A stretch of 64,000 nt of DNA from Mytilus californianus (taxonomy: Eukaryota; Mollusca; Bivalvia; Mytilida; Mytilidae), in NCBI RefSeq assembly GCF_021869535.1, contig NW_026262659.1, positions 2,604,001 through 2,668,000 on the forward strand, in the 5' to 3' direction. Each line of letters starts with the position of its first letter. Within the stretch, counting starts at the first letter, position 1. Below are positions 9,960 to 21,429 of the stretch, one piece after another. A program made the translations under genes and the position numbers. The notes under the pieces were generated by a model. That model made no database searches, was not told where the DNA came from, and saw nothing but the letters and a program-made list of their open reading frames with translations.

Positions 9960-10725
9960 AATAAGGAAGATATAGAAAGAAAACTAAAACATGATGCCGA
10001 CACTATAAATAAATGGTGTTTCAACAACAAAATGGTAATAATCCTTTAAAACAACTTCTAGGCTGGTTGGAATGAATCAAAACAGCTCTTTGATAGGTCA
10101 TAAACTAAATATATCAATACAAGATAACCGAATAACATCTGTTGAAACATAAAAGCTTCTAGGCATATATATTGACAAAAATTTAGACTGGAAATTTCAA
10201 ATTGGTCATGTATGTAAAAGCATAAGTACACGTATTGCACTGTTATCCTGAATTAAGAAATATCTAGATATTAGTAGTAGAAAATTATTTTATAATGCAT
10301 ATATTCTGCCCATATTTGATTTTTGTTGCTCAGTATGGGGAAATTGTTATGCAGATGGAGTTCAAAGAATTGTTAAGATGCAGGAAATAGCTGCCAGAAT
10401 TATACTTGACGCACCAATACCTACTGTAACTTTATTTAAAGAGCTGAAATGGTTAAATTTCAAATCTAGGATTTCTTATCATAATTGTATATTCTGCAAA
10501 TAATAATCTAGCTGTAGTGAGGCCTAATACAAACTCGATGAAAAAATCATTCACATACAGCTCCTCAATACTTTGTTTGTTTTCGATCTATGAGTTTGAC
10601 TGTCCCTCTGGTATCTTTCGTCCCTCTTTTGGAATAAACTACCAAATGAAATAAAACTATGTGAAAATCTAGGTACTTTTAAAAGAAAATGTGTAAATTT
10701 TTTTTTAACTATAAATGATATGTAA
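9960..10725 (+). pseudogene. CR1/L2-like ORF2 C-terminal remnant
   Basis: Readable pieces: DIERKLKHDADTINKWC; then KLLGIYIDKNLDWKFQIGHV; KKYLDISSRKLFYNAYILPI; FDFCCSVWGN; QEIAARIILDAP; LFKELKWLNF; and finally SFTYSS / LWNKLPNEIKLCENLGTFKR. This is the standard thumb and C-terminal order of CR1/L2/jockey-like ORF2 proteins. There are several stops and frame breaks, and the catalytic part of RT is not present. Confidence 0.75.
10574..10629 (+). repeat. 56-bp insertion of an interspersed repeat inside the LINE
   Basis: The LINE frame would read SSSILWNKLP but is split after the Leu codon by a block containing ATGAGTTTGACTGTCCCTCT and TATCTTTCGTCCCTCTTTT. The same block, diverged, occurs at about 21653-21705 (ATGAGTTTTGTTATCCCTTT). 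Confidence 0.65.
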
Positions 10726-10949
10726 CAACTCTCTAACTCTATCATGTCTTTTAAATGATGGTGTATAACGTATTATTCGTTTTTTTTTATTTTTCATTTT
10801 CTAAAGACAATCTTATATATATAGCATGGAAGTTTAGTTATATGTTAAAAAATTGTAATATCTGAATTATTTGTTCTGTATGCTTTTTGTGAGGGCCTCA
10901 AGGTAGATTATTGAATGCTAATTGAGTCACCCTCTTTAAATAAAGTCTA

Positions 10950-10950
<1 letters not shown>

Positions 10951-10997
<47 letters not shown>
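10951..10997 (+). repeat. (ATT)n microsatellite, LINE tail
   Basis: About 16 uninterrupted ATT units directly after the LINE poly(A)-like signal. Confidence 0.95.
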
Positions 10998-11744
10998 CAT
11001 TAAGTTCTTTTATATAATATATATCTGATGCATTTCGTTTTCATATCAGAAATATCTCAAGTTAATCATTCGTCTTTAGAAGAAAGCGATTATATGAAAT
11101 TGTTTGAACGATGATTTATTTCATATACATGTTGAATAATTATAATCACAACAATATTCTAATCAGGGATCATTATATTAGTCAGTGGCGGGTAAGGGGA
11201 TGGGAGGTTCCGTGGGGTGGAAACCCCCTATTTGTTTGACAACTTATGTTTTTGTATGGGGCATATGGTTGGAACCCCCTTTCTATTTGACTTGAAAGTG
11301 TTGGAATCCCCTTTTAAAAACGGCTGGATTTGCACCTGATTAGTGGATAATATTAACAAGCTCGAACATACAAAAAATAGCATGAAAAATATACATAGAC
11401 GGGTGTATGAAAACACAGATTTCGGAATAAATACTTCACTTTGAACACCATAATCCATAATTGAGTATTACTTATAATCTTTGTAAAATCTAAGCATGGG
11501 GGAAAATAAGGGCGAAATGTTTGATCTTTCAATTTTAATCATGGTGCTGTCTGTTATAGTATCTCAATAATTGTATATGTAAAACTTTTGGACTATGTTT
11601 AATTCTTGTGCTGGCTTTATCGCTTCAAAAAGATCATTATATAGGCATTCATATAATAAAGTAACTAGACAAATTTTCTTGAACACATGTTCAATGCAAT
11701 ATTCAGTTAAAAAATGTAGATGGTGACGTTCCCTTGTCACCATC
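10998..11744. other. Noncoding DNA with one interspersed repeat scrap
   Basis: 11180-11340 contains a G/C-biased repeat (GGTGGAAACCCCCT, then GGTTGGAACCCCCTT) of a type common in bivalve DNA. The rest is AT-rich with no gene seen. Confidence 0.4.
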
Positions 11745-12105
11745 TTATGGTAAAATTGAGAATGGAAATGGGGAATGTGTCAAAGAGACAACAACCCGAC
11801 CATAGAGTAGACAACAGCCGAAGGCCACCAATGGGTCTTCAATGCAGCGAAAAACTCCCGCACCCGATGGCGTCCTTCAGCTGGCCCCTAAACAAATATG
11901 TATACTAGTTCAGTGATAATGGACGTCATACTAAACTCTAAATTATACACAGGAAACTAAAATTAAAAATGATACAAGACTAACAAAGGCCAGAGGCTCC
12001 TGACTTGGGACAGGCGCAAAAATGCGGCGGGGTTAAACATGTTTTTTGAGATCTCCCCCCTCCCCCCTATACCTCTAGCCAATGTAGAAAAAACAAACGC
12101 ACAAC
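11745..12105 (-). repeat. Mussel-type interspersed repeat A, copy 1
   Basis: Contains GTGTCAAAGAGACAACAACC, AATGGGTCTTCAATGCAGCG, CAGCTGGCCCCTAAACAAA and TTGCGCCTGT-type blocks (as complement). The same blocks occur in the opposite direction at 13030-13433 and again at 19500-19900 and 42226-42306. I recall this as a high-copy Mytilus repeat. No coding capacity is evident. Confidence 0.8.
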
Positions 12106-13029
12106 AGTTTATATATCCCAACTTGTTCGATTCGCTCGTGTTTGTAACATCAGACATCTTATACGTTCAGGTATTTCACATCCAATCGTTTATGGTAATA
12201 TTCTTTACAAACCACAAAAATGTCGGCATTCACCTCAAAAGCTAACCAAACATTTAAACAGACTTATTCAGATGGAATATAGTTACGATACTATTGTCAG
12301 GTCATTAAAGATGTTTTAACACATGACATGAGTAAAATCTCTTTGTTCTTACTGTGCTTTAATCTGGATAATGCACAGCAAAGGTGTGCATAAACTACCT
12401 CAGATATACTGCACAGTTCAAAAGTACTCTTACCTTTAGGGGCGGACCCTGGATTTATGGGGGGGGGGGGGGGGGGGGGGGGGGGTGAATAAGCTGCAGA
12501 TCAATCAGATTTTGTTTAGATGCGACATGTCTTCAAAAATTAATACAGTAGAAAAAAAGGGGAGGGGAAGGGGACGTTAAAGATTGAAAAGTGAAATATT
12601 TTTTTCTGTTTACTCGGTTACTTAATCTTTTTAATTTAGGTACATCTCCACATGGGAAGGTCAACAATTCATATGTATTACATATGGATAGTCGACCTTC
12701 CAATGGATAAAAACAAGTGCCTGTGTACATCTCTCATCGGTCCATCCTACGTTGTTCGGGTTAATTAGGGTCACTCGAACCGTGCAGATTAAATGATATA
12801 TACCGACATGCTTGGTCAATAACTATAACATATCTTGGAATGAATATTGATTCACTTAGGGTCTTTGCATCGGAAATAAACACATTTATTCTAAAACCAA
12901 ATTTGGACATGATACGGGTTATGTTCTTCTGAGGTCTGGAGCTGGCATGTCATTTACTGCTTTTAGTCCTTTGTCCTTTGTCAATTTATGTATCATTGTC
13001 ATTTTGCTAAGTTTCTTTTGTAACCTATT
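12106..13029. other. Noncoding spacer between inverted repeat-A copies
   Basis: AT-rich, with no gene. It contains a 27-base G run (12459-12485) after GGGGCGGACCCTGGATTTAT, itself a scrap of a common repeat. Confidence 0.4.
12459..12485 (+). repeat. G27 homopolymer
   Basis: Uninterrupted run of about 27 G. Its length is unlikely to be reliable in the assembly. G runs of this kind can form quadruplexes. Confidence 0.9.
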
Positions 13030-13433
13030 CTGACATCGGACTCGGACTTCTTTTAAACTGAGTTTACTGTGCGTATTGCTGTGTGTGTGTTTTTTTTTTT
13101 ACATTGGCTAGAGGTTAAGGGGGAGGGAGATCTCACTTAACATGTTTAACCCCGCCGCATTTTTGCGCCTGTCTCAAGTCAGGAGCCTCTGGCCTTTGTT
13201 TGTTTTGTATGATTTTTAATTTTAGTTCATTTATATGTTTTGGAGTTTAGTGTGACGTCCATTTTCACTGAACAGGTACACATTTTTATTTAGGGGCCAG
13301 CTGAAACCCGCCTCCGGGTGCGGGATTTTCTCGCTGTGTTGAAGACCCACTGGTGGCCAGTTTTCTACTCTATGGTAGGGTTGTTGTCTCTTTGACACAG
13401 TCTCCATTTCCATTCTCAATTTATTTCATTTTA
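13030..13433 (+). repeat. Mussel-type interspersed repeat A, copy 2 (inverted to copy 1)
   Basis: Starts near GGACTTCTTTTAAACTGAGT and ends at CCATTTCCATTCTCAATTT. It includes GGGGCCAGCTGAAACCCGCC and TGTTGTCTCTTTGACACA. With copy 1 it forms an inverted pair about 1 kb apart. Confidence 0.8.
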
Positions 13434-13876
13434 AAATTTAAAAAATTATTTGAGTTATCCGTCTTTATATGGGATATGCATTTACAATCGGAATAACAAT
13501 TGTGTGAATGTATATAGTGTACGTCTGTCTTTGTAATGGTTTGTATGTCTGTTATGGGGTCCTGCTATTAGGTTAATGAGGCCTTGCTCACATAGAGAAC
13601 CATCATTCGGTATGCTATTCTTTCTCAGAACACAATACAAACGAGTAGGATAAGTTGTTAAAGGGCTCCTTCTTAGGCTCCAACATTTTGTTCAAAACAT
13701 TATTTGTGCATTATATGACTTTTTTTGTCATTATACTTTAGTTTATTTCATTAATTCTTTTTTGTGTCTAAATGATTGGTGCATATGATACTTTTGACAA
13801 TTAATGCTTAGATTTGGCTAAACTTGTTATCCTACATATTCATATCCAAAAGTTATAGCTTACCTGATTACATTAT
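13434..13876. other. AT-rich DNA, nothing recognised
   Basis: No open frame or recognised repeat. Confidence 0.3.
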
Positions 13877-15267
13877 ATAGATATAGGAAGATGTGGTATG
13901 AGTGCCAATGAGACAACCCTCCATCCAAGTAACAATTTATAAAAGTAAACCATTATAGGTCAAGGTACGGCCTTCAACACGGAGCCTTGGCTCACACCGA
14001 ACAGCAAGCTATAAAGGGCCCCAAAAATTACTAGTGTAAAACCATTCAAACGGGAAAACCAGCGGTCTAATCTATATAAAAACGAAAAATGAGAAACACG
14101 TATGAACTACATAAACAGACGACAACTACTGTACCTCAGATTCCTGACTTACGACAGGTGCAAACATTTGCAGTGGGATTAAACGTTTTAATGGTACCAA
14201 ACCTTCTCCCTTTTCTGAAACAATAGTATAACATCACAACGTAGAAAGACATACTATAAAATATCAATTGGAAAGGCTTAACTCAATCAAAAAACGCAAA
14301 TAAACACACAATGAACGAATAAATTTGATCTGTGATACCAGAGACATGATACCTGAATGCAAATACATAGTTAATAAAAATTATAAGGGATAAATAATTA
14401 AGGTCAAAAGTAATTAACAGGTTTAAACAAAGTTAAAGTATGATACCACTGTGAAATGTTAAACAATATTTAGAAAATCATCACTTTTGAAAAAACCTGC
14501 GTCAAATTATACATCGGTGAATGAAAATAATTTTGTTGTTAAGTATACTTCTTCTTCTGTGTGTATAAAATCTAACGTTTAGGAATAAAAAGACATTTCT
14601 TTAATATCAATAAAACTAATCTAACACTCGGTACATATGGGGTGAATATCAACAATAAAACTATACAACTAGTGCTAGATAAAACTTCCAGTACAGGTGC
14701 AAGAACAGTATTTAAGGAGAACTGAAATAATTTCGATGTTCATAGTACGAAGAAGTGAAAATTTGTAGTAATTCCAAATAATCAAAGCTGGTATATAGAC
14801 AAGATCCATGTTAACATCAAATAACAAAAAAGCATTACAAATAGTATCAACAGGTCAAATCAGCAAGAAAGTACGATTTGAAAGTACTAGCAGTTACTGA
14901 CAGCTAGTTAAAAGCCAAAACAATTAATAATAAAAAATCATGCATCAGAGACTAAAATCAACTAAAACACATTCCAGGGATTTAGTATTTTAACGTCATG
15001 AACAGTCAAAGAAGACATGACTTGTGCAATGCCAAAAATAAATGTATCGACAGGTAGTAGGATAGTTAGAAGTGACTTCTTTATAGATAAAAATGAACGT
15101 GTGTGTGTCTCTTTACATCCCGTTTGAAAAGAAATACAAATTTAGTTATGTTTTAATTTGCTAATGACAAAATCGATATTAAGGCCAATGTAAACTATAT
15201 TCAGAGATCTAATTTCAACGTTGGTACGATAACCCTTACTAATAAGTTTGTTTAAAGGTTCGATGAG
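13877..15267 (-). other. PLE 3' untranslated region
   Basis: No open frame. The first ~230 bases (13877-14110) match 51325-51505 closely, and their terminal ~50 bases recur in other short copies. I infer that this is the element's 3' end, copied as 5'-truncated insertions. Confidence 0.5.
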
Positions 15268-17490
15268 TTAACACGGATCACATAGTGATTTCCGCGCTTT
15301 AAGTACAATATTACCGTTAAATTTAGGATGTGAAATACCATTTTTAACAAGTTTTCTACAGGTACAGCCAAATTTACTAATCAAATCTTTGTATCTATGA
15401 AAGAATTTAGTAAAAGTTTTAAGTAATTTATGGTAACGAAATCCCTGACTTAATAATTTACCAGTGATGCATTGATTACGTTCGTTAAAATCTATGACAT
15501 CACTACACACACGGGCATACCGAACGAGTTGGGATATATAAACATCGTATGATGGAGCCAAAGGCACATTGCCCTCTAAAAAAGGAAAATTAACAATAGG
15601 GAATGAAAAATCGTCTCTTTTGTCGTAAATTTTAGTAGGGAGTTTCCCTTTAGAAATTGAAATGTCTAAATCTAGAAAAGTACAACTGCTGAGATTCATA
15701 GCAATACAGGAATAAATCTGCTATTAAAGGGGCGCAGTTAGTGCCCATAGGAATACCTACTACCTGACGATACACTTTATCGCCGAAACGTACATATATG
15801 TTATCTAGGAGAAAATTTAAAGCTTCAATCATATCCTCACATTTCCAGTAAGTGTATCTAGCATATATACTTTCCTTTTTCGTTACAGAAAAAGGCTTTA
15901 AACGAGTTACAGCAAATAAATTTACAATGAGATTTTTCGAAAGACCATTTTATTAAATAAGAAAACTTTTTCTTTATTAGATTGTGTGGAAGTGTAGTGT
16001 AGAGAGTAGAAAAATCATAATTGTCAACAGAATTAAAAGGAACATCAAAAGCATGTATTTTATCTAAAACCTCTAAAAAATTTTAACACTCCAAAAATAA
16101 TTAATACCATTATTGTCATAAGCTTTATTACAAAAGTTAATAACCAGTTCTTTGATAGTAGTAAGGGAGGTAGTTAGAAGCACTGATAGATTAGTAGTAG
16201 AACACTTACTAGATGAGGTGATGAAACGGAATTTAACTGGTTTTTTTGTGTAATTTCGGTAACCACTACATGGTAGGGACTTTCAAATGTTCGGAAGAGG
16301 CTTTAAGCTTGGTAGTGGCAGTGATATGCTTGTTAACGATTTGACTCTCTGTGGTGCGTACGGACCTGAATGCAGAGGAATTGATAATTTCTGGTTTTAG
16401 AACTTCCGTGTAGTATATGCGTCACACCACCACTACATTATTGGCTGCCTTGTCTGCCGGTACGAACACAAACCGCTCTGCGAGTACTTGGAGTTTATTT
16501 TTTATTCTAGAAATGGGAATATCATGGACCCTATTATTAATTTCAGAATTAATTTCAAAATGAGATATTCGAATATTAACAGTATTCATAATTTTATTTA
16601 AATAACTGTCTAGAGATTTTTTTATCAAATTTTTCACTTTTGCACCAATTTTTACAATAGGCAGATAATAAGTCTTTAATGACCTGACGACACTGTTTCC
16701 AATCTATTATAGATGGAGGACGGTATTTCGGTCCTTTCTTTAGAAATGTTTTGACCTCACGGTCTTCGACGATGTTGAGGTCTCCTATAATAACATGACC
16801 ATAGGGAACATATCTAAAACTAGATGTTTCACAGTCTCAAGTGGAAGGAACATTATTTTCTATATTGACGTCTGATGTAACTGACGTATAATTAAAAATC
16901 AAACTTCTGCTTGATTATTTATAAGAATACGAAATAATGGGTGGTTCTATATTATCAAAATATGGAGGTATTTGGCTATAGACGGAAGAGTCATTGAATA
17001 TGCTAGATAAGTTAATAAAATCAATACCTCTATTTATATATTTTAATTTAAGAAAATGTCGTTTATGATTTTCAGGTTTATCGATACTAGGAAACAGCCT
17101 GTGATGACAAAAGGCTGTAATAATACGGGTGTATTCATAAAACGGGCTAAAAAAAGAAATTTTATCACACTCCAGAAAAATAGCATATAATTTACTTTTT
17201 GGTATCTGACCAAGTTTGCATAATACTTATTTTTTATTATAGATAACAGATCAGCAAGTGTATAATTTATACGATGTTTAATACGTTGATTACGGTTTTT
17301 GCGTTTGCCATGAGACCTATTATTTCTAAGTCGTTTATCAACAATATTAATGATATCGATAGAAGTTTAAGATATGTTCCCCTGTCCTAATATTTTGTCA
17401 TTGAGACCGAGAGGATAAGCTGTTTGAAGACTTTTTATCCAAAATAATTCGCGAACTTCACGTGATTTTTCAAATTGCTTGTGTGTCTGC
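15268..17490 (-). pseudogene. PLE polyprotein remnant: GIY-YIG-like end, linker, reverse transcriptase lacking motif C
   Basis: Reading the minus strand: REVRELFWIKSLQTAYPLGL near 17400-17480 resembles the end of a GIY-YIG nuclease. GKRKNRNQRIKHRINYTLAD follows near 17280. Further on come GHVIIGDLNIVEDREVKTFL and FVFVPADKAANNVVVV, a region I know from PLE proteins before RT. Motif A reads YDFSTLYTTLPH near 15990-16020 with its Asp kept, and motif B reads VVGIPMGTNCAPLIADLFLY near 15720-15790. Directly after LFLYCYE the frame jumps to SSCTFLDLDISI. The intervening block, about 70-80 residues with the YxDD box in related proteins, is absent. The C-terminal part (15268-15699) is open. Several stops and frame breaks are present, so this is a dead copy. 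Confidence 0.75.
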
Positions 17491-17511
17491 AGAAAATAAT
17501 ATACATATAAA

Positions 17512-17676
17512 TCAGGCACTAGACGTTCTATCAATAATAATAAAATATGGACAATTGACTTGTAAGAAAAAAGTGCCAATGTTTATAAAAAGACCACTTT
17601 TTTTATATACATTGGACACTATTTTCTTCCTATTGTCCATACTTATCATTATTGATAGAACGTCTACTGCCTGTGC
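17512..17676. repeat. Imperfect palindrome (~80-bp arms) at PLE 5' end
   Basis: CAGGCACTAGACGTTCTATC at the left pairs with GATAGAACGTCTACTGCCTG at the right. The inner parts also pair (GTCCAATGTATATAAAAA-type against TTTATAAACATTGGCACTTT). Small gaps occur in the arms. The structure truncates the PLE reading frame. Confidence 0.8.
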
Positions 17677-17719
17677 ATAATAACAAGGTTTTGATACAAA
17701 ATTATACCACATTTAAAAG

Positions 17720-18439
17720 TGAAGAAACTATACTATAAAGGAAGCAAACCTAATGTCAAGGTACATAATATTTTTAAATTGTCTTTATCTAAAACTTTAG
17801 ATAGCAATTTTATTGCCCCTTATTGCATTCTTGATATTACTATTTGAAAATATTAATGGGTAAGCATTCAAAAATTTAAAAGAGTAAGTTCAATAAGGTG
17901 CATTATTGGCCAAGATTCCGCTAAAGCCGATGCTAGGGGACACCTTAAACTTGCATTGGGTTGAGAGTTTTTTCTGTCCCGTATTGAAGGCGTAAATGTG
18001 ACTTTGAGATGAAGAACAACAATAAAAGGGCTGTAACTTTGCTTTTTGCGTTTTTTGCTGTGCATGTACTGATTTTGCATCTTAGATGCATACCCCATTT
18101 TTTTTGGTTTTTCTATTCCATTGTTTGAAGATAAAAAAAATGTTTTATGTTTAAAGCATTAATATTTACAACCAAAATCTGTTAAAAGGTAGAGATTTCG
18201 ATGAAATTTGACAACATCGTGTAGATTTTTATAAACTTGAAGGCGAGGAAACATATAGCAGGCTTCTACAAACTGAATAATCAAATCTGATATGTAAAAT
18301 GTTACATTTAATAATTCAAGAAAAGATTGTTCCTTGACGACGCATGTGCTCTATGTTTCCAGTCCAAAAAAACAATGGAAATTTACCAGTTTGTCTTAAA
18401 TATCGTGGAAAATCAATCTGTTTGCTTTTTTTTACGTCA
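17720..18439. other. Noncoding, nothing recognised
   Basis: AT-rich intergenic DNA. Some blocks (GGGGACACCTTAAACTTGCA) look repeat-derived, but no second copy is present here. Confidence 0.3.
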
Positions 18440-18605
18440 TGAAAAGAACGTCATTTCGGGGCCTTTTATTGCTGACTATGCGGTATGGGCTTTGCTCATT
18501 GTTGAAGACTGTACGGTGACCTATAGTTGTTAATTTCAGTGTCATTTGGTCTCTTGTGGGGAGTTTTCTCATTGACAATTGTACCACATCTTCTTATTTT
18601 TATAG
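18440..18605 (+). repeat. Mussel-type interspersed repeat B, copy 1
   Basis: Blocks: GGGGCCTTTTATTGCTGACT, GCTCATTGTTGAAGACTGTA, GACCTATAGTTGTTAATTTC, TCATTTGGTCTCTTGTGG, ending CCACATCTTCTTATTTTTAT. Five copies occur in this window. The final ~45 bases resemble the PLE 3' end. Confidence 0.8.
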
Positions 18606-19499
18606 TAAATACGTATTTCAACGAAAAGTATAGTTTCTATCTTGTCAATATTTTAACTATGAATCATTGTAATATTGGGCAAAACATTCTAATTTGAAAC
18701 TTAAGCTAGAAATAAGGGCCATATTAAGGCCTTATCGAACCTATTCTTGTGGTGGCCGCTACAAAAACATCTGATTTTAACAAATTTTTTAGCTGAATTT
18801 TTCAATGAAATATATTTTTAGGAACATATGTTTTCTTAATTTATTCAAATATTAACCTTGTATTATAAAGACAAGACTCTAAGCACACATTGGTGGGGTC
18901 ATAAACAAACAATCGGAAATAAAACGGTCGCTTAGTCACACATGTATACCTTAGTTATGGAGTTAAATTTAATTTAAATAACTAAGTACAGATAATTTTC
19001 TATAGAGAAATAATAGGATGTGTCTGATTTTTCTGAATCCATTTATTTTGTATAATTGGTAGCCTACATATTCATTATTTTTAAAGTCAGTTTTCAATGT
19101 CTTCATTCCAAAGGGAAAAATGCTATATATAAGCAACAGCAGACGAAAATTACAATTATATTATTATATTGACCTGGAAATAAGTACAAGATTTGTGTGC
19201 ATCGTATCTGAAAATATGTTTAAATTCTTCCCAACTGCTTTTATATCAATTATATATTTTCTGTAACTTGATATGACAATTTACTTTTCGACTTAGCAAC
19301 AGACATAATACTAAGCAAAATACATATGTTATTTTTTTTAAATAATTTCAATATATCTATTCCGAAACCTCGGACCCCTTTTTCTATCCAGAAATTTAAT
19401 AAAAATTTAAATTGAATATTAAAAGATATTCTAATACTTTAAAGATATGTACAATTTATTAAAAAATGAGCAAATTGCACTGCCTAGCAACAGGGACCA
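18606..19499. other. Noncoding, nothing recognised
   Basis: AT-rich with no open frame of interest and no repeat partner in the window. Confidence 0.3.
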
Positions 19500-19900
19500 T
19501 CTTTGAAATTGAGAATGGAACTGGAGAATGTGTCAAAGAGACAACAAGACGACCAAAAGGCAGAAAACAACCGAAGGCCCTCAATGGGTCTTCAACACAG
19601 CGAGAAAATCCTGCACCCGGAGGCGGGCTTCAGTTGGCCCCTAAACAAAATGAATAGTTCAGTGAAAATGGACGTCACACTGAACTCCAAAACATATACT
19701 TCTAGCTATTGTAGAATAAACAAATGGTTTACTTTTATAAATTTTGACTTGGATGGAGAGTTGTCTCATTGGCACTCATACCACATCTTCTTATATCTAT
19801 ACACAGCAATACGCACAGTAAAATTCAGTTTAAAAGAAGTCCGAATCTTCTTCTTGGTTCTGATATTACAGATAAGCCGCTGAAAATTTCATGTTGGGAC
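19500..19900 (-). repeat. Mussel-type interspersed repeat A, copy 3
   Basis: Same blocks as copy 1 (GTGTCAAAGAGACAACAAGA, GGGTCTTCAACACAGCGAGA, GGCTTCAGTTGGCCCCTAAA). It continues after an internal interruption to CACAGCAATACGCACAGTA and AAAAGAAGTCCGA, the complement of the copy 2 start. Confidence 0.8.
19722..19800 (+). mobile_element. 79-bp PLE 3'-tail insertion inside repeat A copy 3
   Basis: AATGGTTTACTTTTATAAAT, then GGATGGAGAGTTGTCTCATT and ACCACATCTTCTTATATCTA match the complement of 13877-13950. The block separates two segments that are contiguous in repeat A. It looks like an extremely 5'-truncated PLE copy. Confidence 0.6.
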
Positions 19901-20559
19901 GGAAATCGAACATAAGTCCAATATTCACCGAACTTAGCTTAAAACTTTGGACAGAACAGTTTGGTTTAATGCATGATATTCCTTAATTACCATTTTGGAC
20001 ACGCTATCTTGCCCGTGATAATTTGGCACTGGTCAGATAAAATTGTGTAAATTATCAAATAATTCTTTTAGTTAAATGTGTACAGTTTAACTCAATTATT
20101 TTCTCCCTCGTTTCACTCCTCCGAAAATAAAGTTTTTTTCTTAACTAGATTTCGTAGAAAAAAAACAAACACAATATAGGGTTGTGCGTTCGCTACAAGA
20201 TAGCCTTTAATTATAACATATTTAACATAAATATATACGATCAGCCATACATAAATGCATCAAATTTCACCATACACAAGAAGATGCGAAACGAGAAAGT
20301 TACATATAAGATGGTTATATGGGGAAGGAGAGTGGGGAATAGTATACCAAACTAACTTTGTCCTTACTATCTTGTAACGACCATCGCATTGGTCAAGCAT
20401 GCCTTAAATTTTCTTTATATACTGACCGCCGAAATCGTCCGTGCAGAAAGGAATTCAATGGGTATTACCCTATCTCATTTAAATATTGAAAGACCGTTAT
20501 GTAAAACATATATAGGACCGGAAAGAAATGTAAAGCATACATGTTTCTCGTAATTCGTA
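19901..20559. other. Noncoding, nothing recognised
   Basis: AT-rich with no gene. A diverged repeat copy may be hidden here. Confidence 0.3.
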
Positions 20560-20772
20560 AACTGTTTTGTTATAAATTAGGCCGTTAGTTTTCTCAATTG
20601 AATTGTTTCATATCTTCATGGCAGAGCCTTTTATAGCCGACCATACGGTATGGGTTTTTCTCATTGTTGGAGGCCTTACGGTTGCCTATAATTGCTTACA
20701 TCTACTTCATTTGAACTTTGGTGGGTAGTTGTCTTATTGGCAATCATACCCACATCTCCTTATTTTTATATA
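20560..20772 (+). repeat. Mussel-type interspersed repeat B, copy 2
   Basis: TTAGGCCGTTAGTTTTCTCA, GAGCCTTTTATAGCCGACCA, TCTCATTGTTGGAGGCCTTA and the tail AGTTGTCTTATTGGCAATCA. Diverged copy. Confidence 0.75.
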
Positions 20773-21429
20773 CTCTAAACTTCTGCTTACATTAGTTGGG
20801 GACTACACATAAGTTGTGGATCAGTCATAGTCAGAAGTAGATGTTATGCTACTTCCTAATAATGGGAAGTTGACTAAAAGACAACAGCAATTATCCCATT
20901 CATATATCCTAGTAACATTTCTTCATCGGTATCAATTTCAGGAAAAAGATGTACATGGTGGTATGAGCCAGACCTCACAGTAATTGCTTAACAGTGAAGT
21001 TGTCGTAATTCAATTAAATTGTTTTTATGATAACTCATAAAGACGCAACTTTAAATCATCATACAAAAGGATTTGGGTATGATATAAGGCCATTGTTTGG
21101 TCCTCTGAATTCGAAAATCAAAAATTGTCATAAATCAGTCAAATAACCACCTTTAAATGTTCACATTAGCATAATTAGACCATCTTACTTTCAATAAAAA
21201 GTATTTATATTTTTATATTTTGTCTTACATAGCTACATTAGGGCTGCAAACACCTTGCATTTTGTTCAAAACTGTAAACACTGGCCACAAAAGCTTGTCA
21301 TTAATATTCAGTCAGATATTAGAGGACGACCATTTGATATTCGAGGGGAGAGAAGGGGTTTTTTTTTTGAAGATTAACTAATGATTTTTATCTTTTTCTA
21401 CATGTATGAGTCAATTACTCATACGCTAT
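20773..21429. other. Noncoding, nothing recognised
   Basis: AT-rich with no open frame of note. Confidence 0.3.

Larger units (their letters stand above)
9935..10997 (+). mobile_element. CR1/L2-like LINE, 3' fragment ending in (ATT)n
   Basis: Decayed coding of an ORF2 C-terminal half, then an untranslated tail with AAATAAAG just before an (ATT)n microsatellite. Tails made of microsatellite are usual for CR1/L2-type elements. The fragment carries a 56-bp foreign insertion near 10574-10629. Confidence 0.75.
13877..17500 (-). mobile_element. Penelope-like retroelement (PLE), decayed
   Basis: The minus-strand coding remains run from about 17490 down to 15268. A long 3' region then runs to about 13877, ending in GTCTCATTGGCACTCATACC / ATCTTCCTATATCTATA on the minus strand. 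The domain order is GIY-YIG-like scrap, linker, then RT. N-terminal GIY-YIG is a feature of the Naiad-type PLEs described from many invertebrates, so that is the most likely group. The 3' boundary is inferred from other copies of the same tail in the window. Confidence 0.7.

Noticed and set aside
19466..19883. Open frames of 63 and 126 residues
   Set aside because: They lie inside repeat A with the inserted PLE tail. The same DNA elsewhere is not open.
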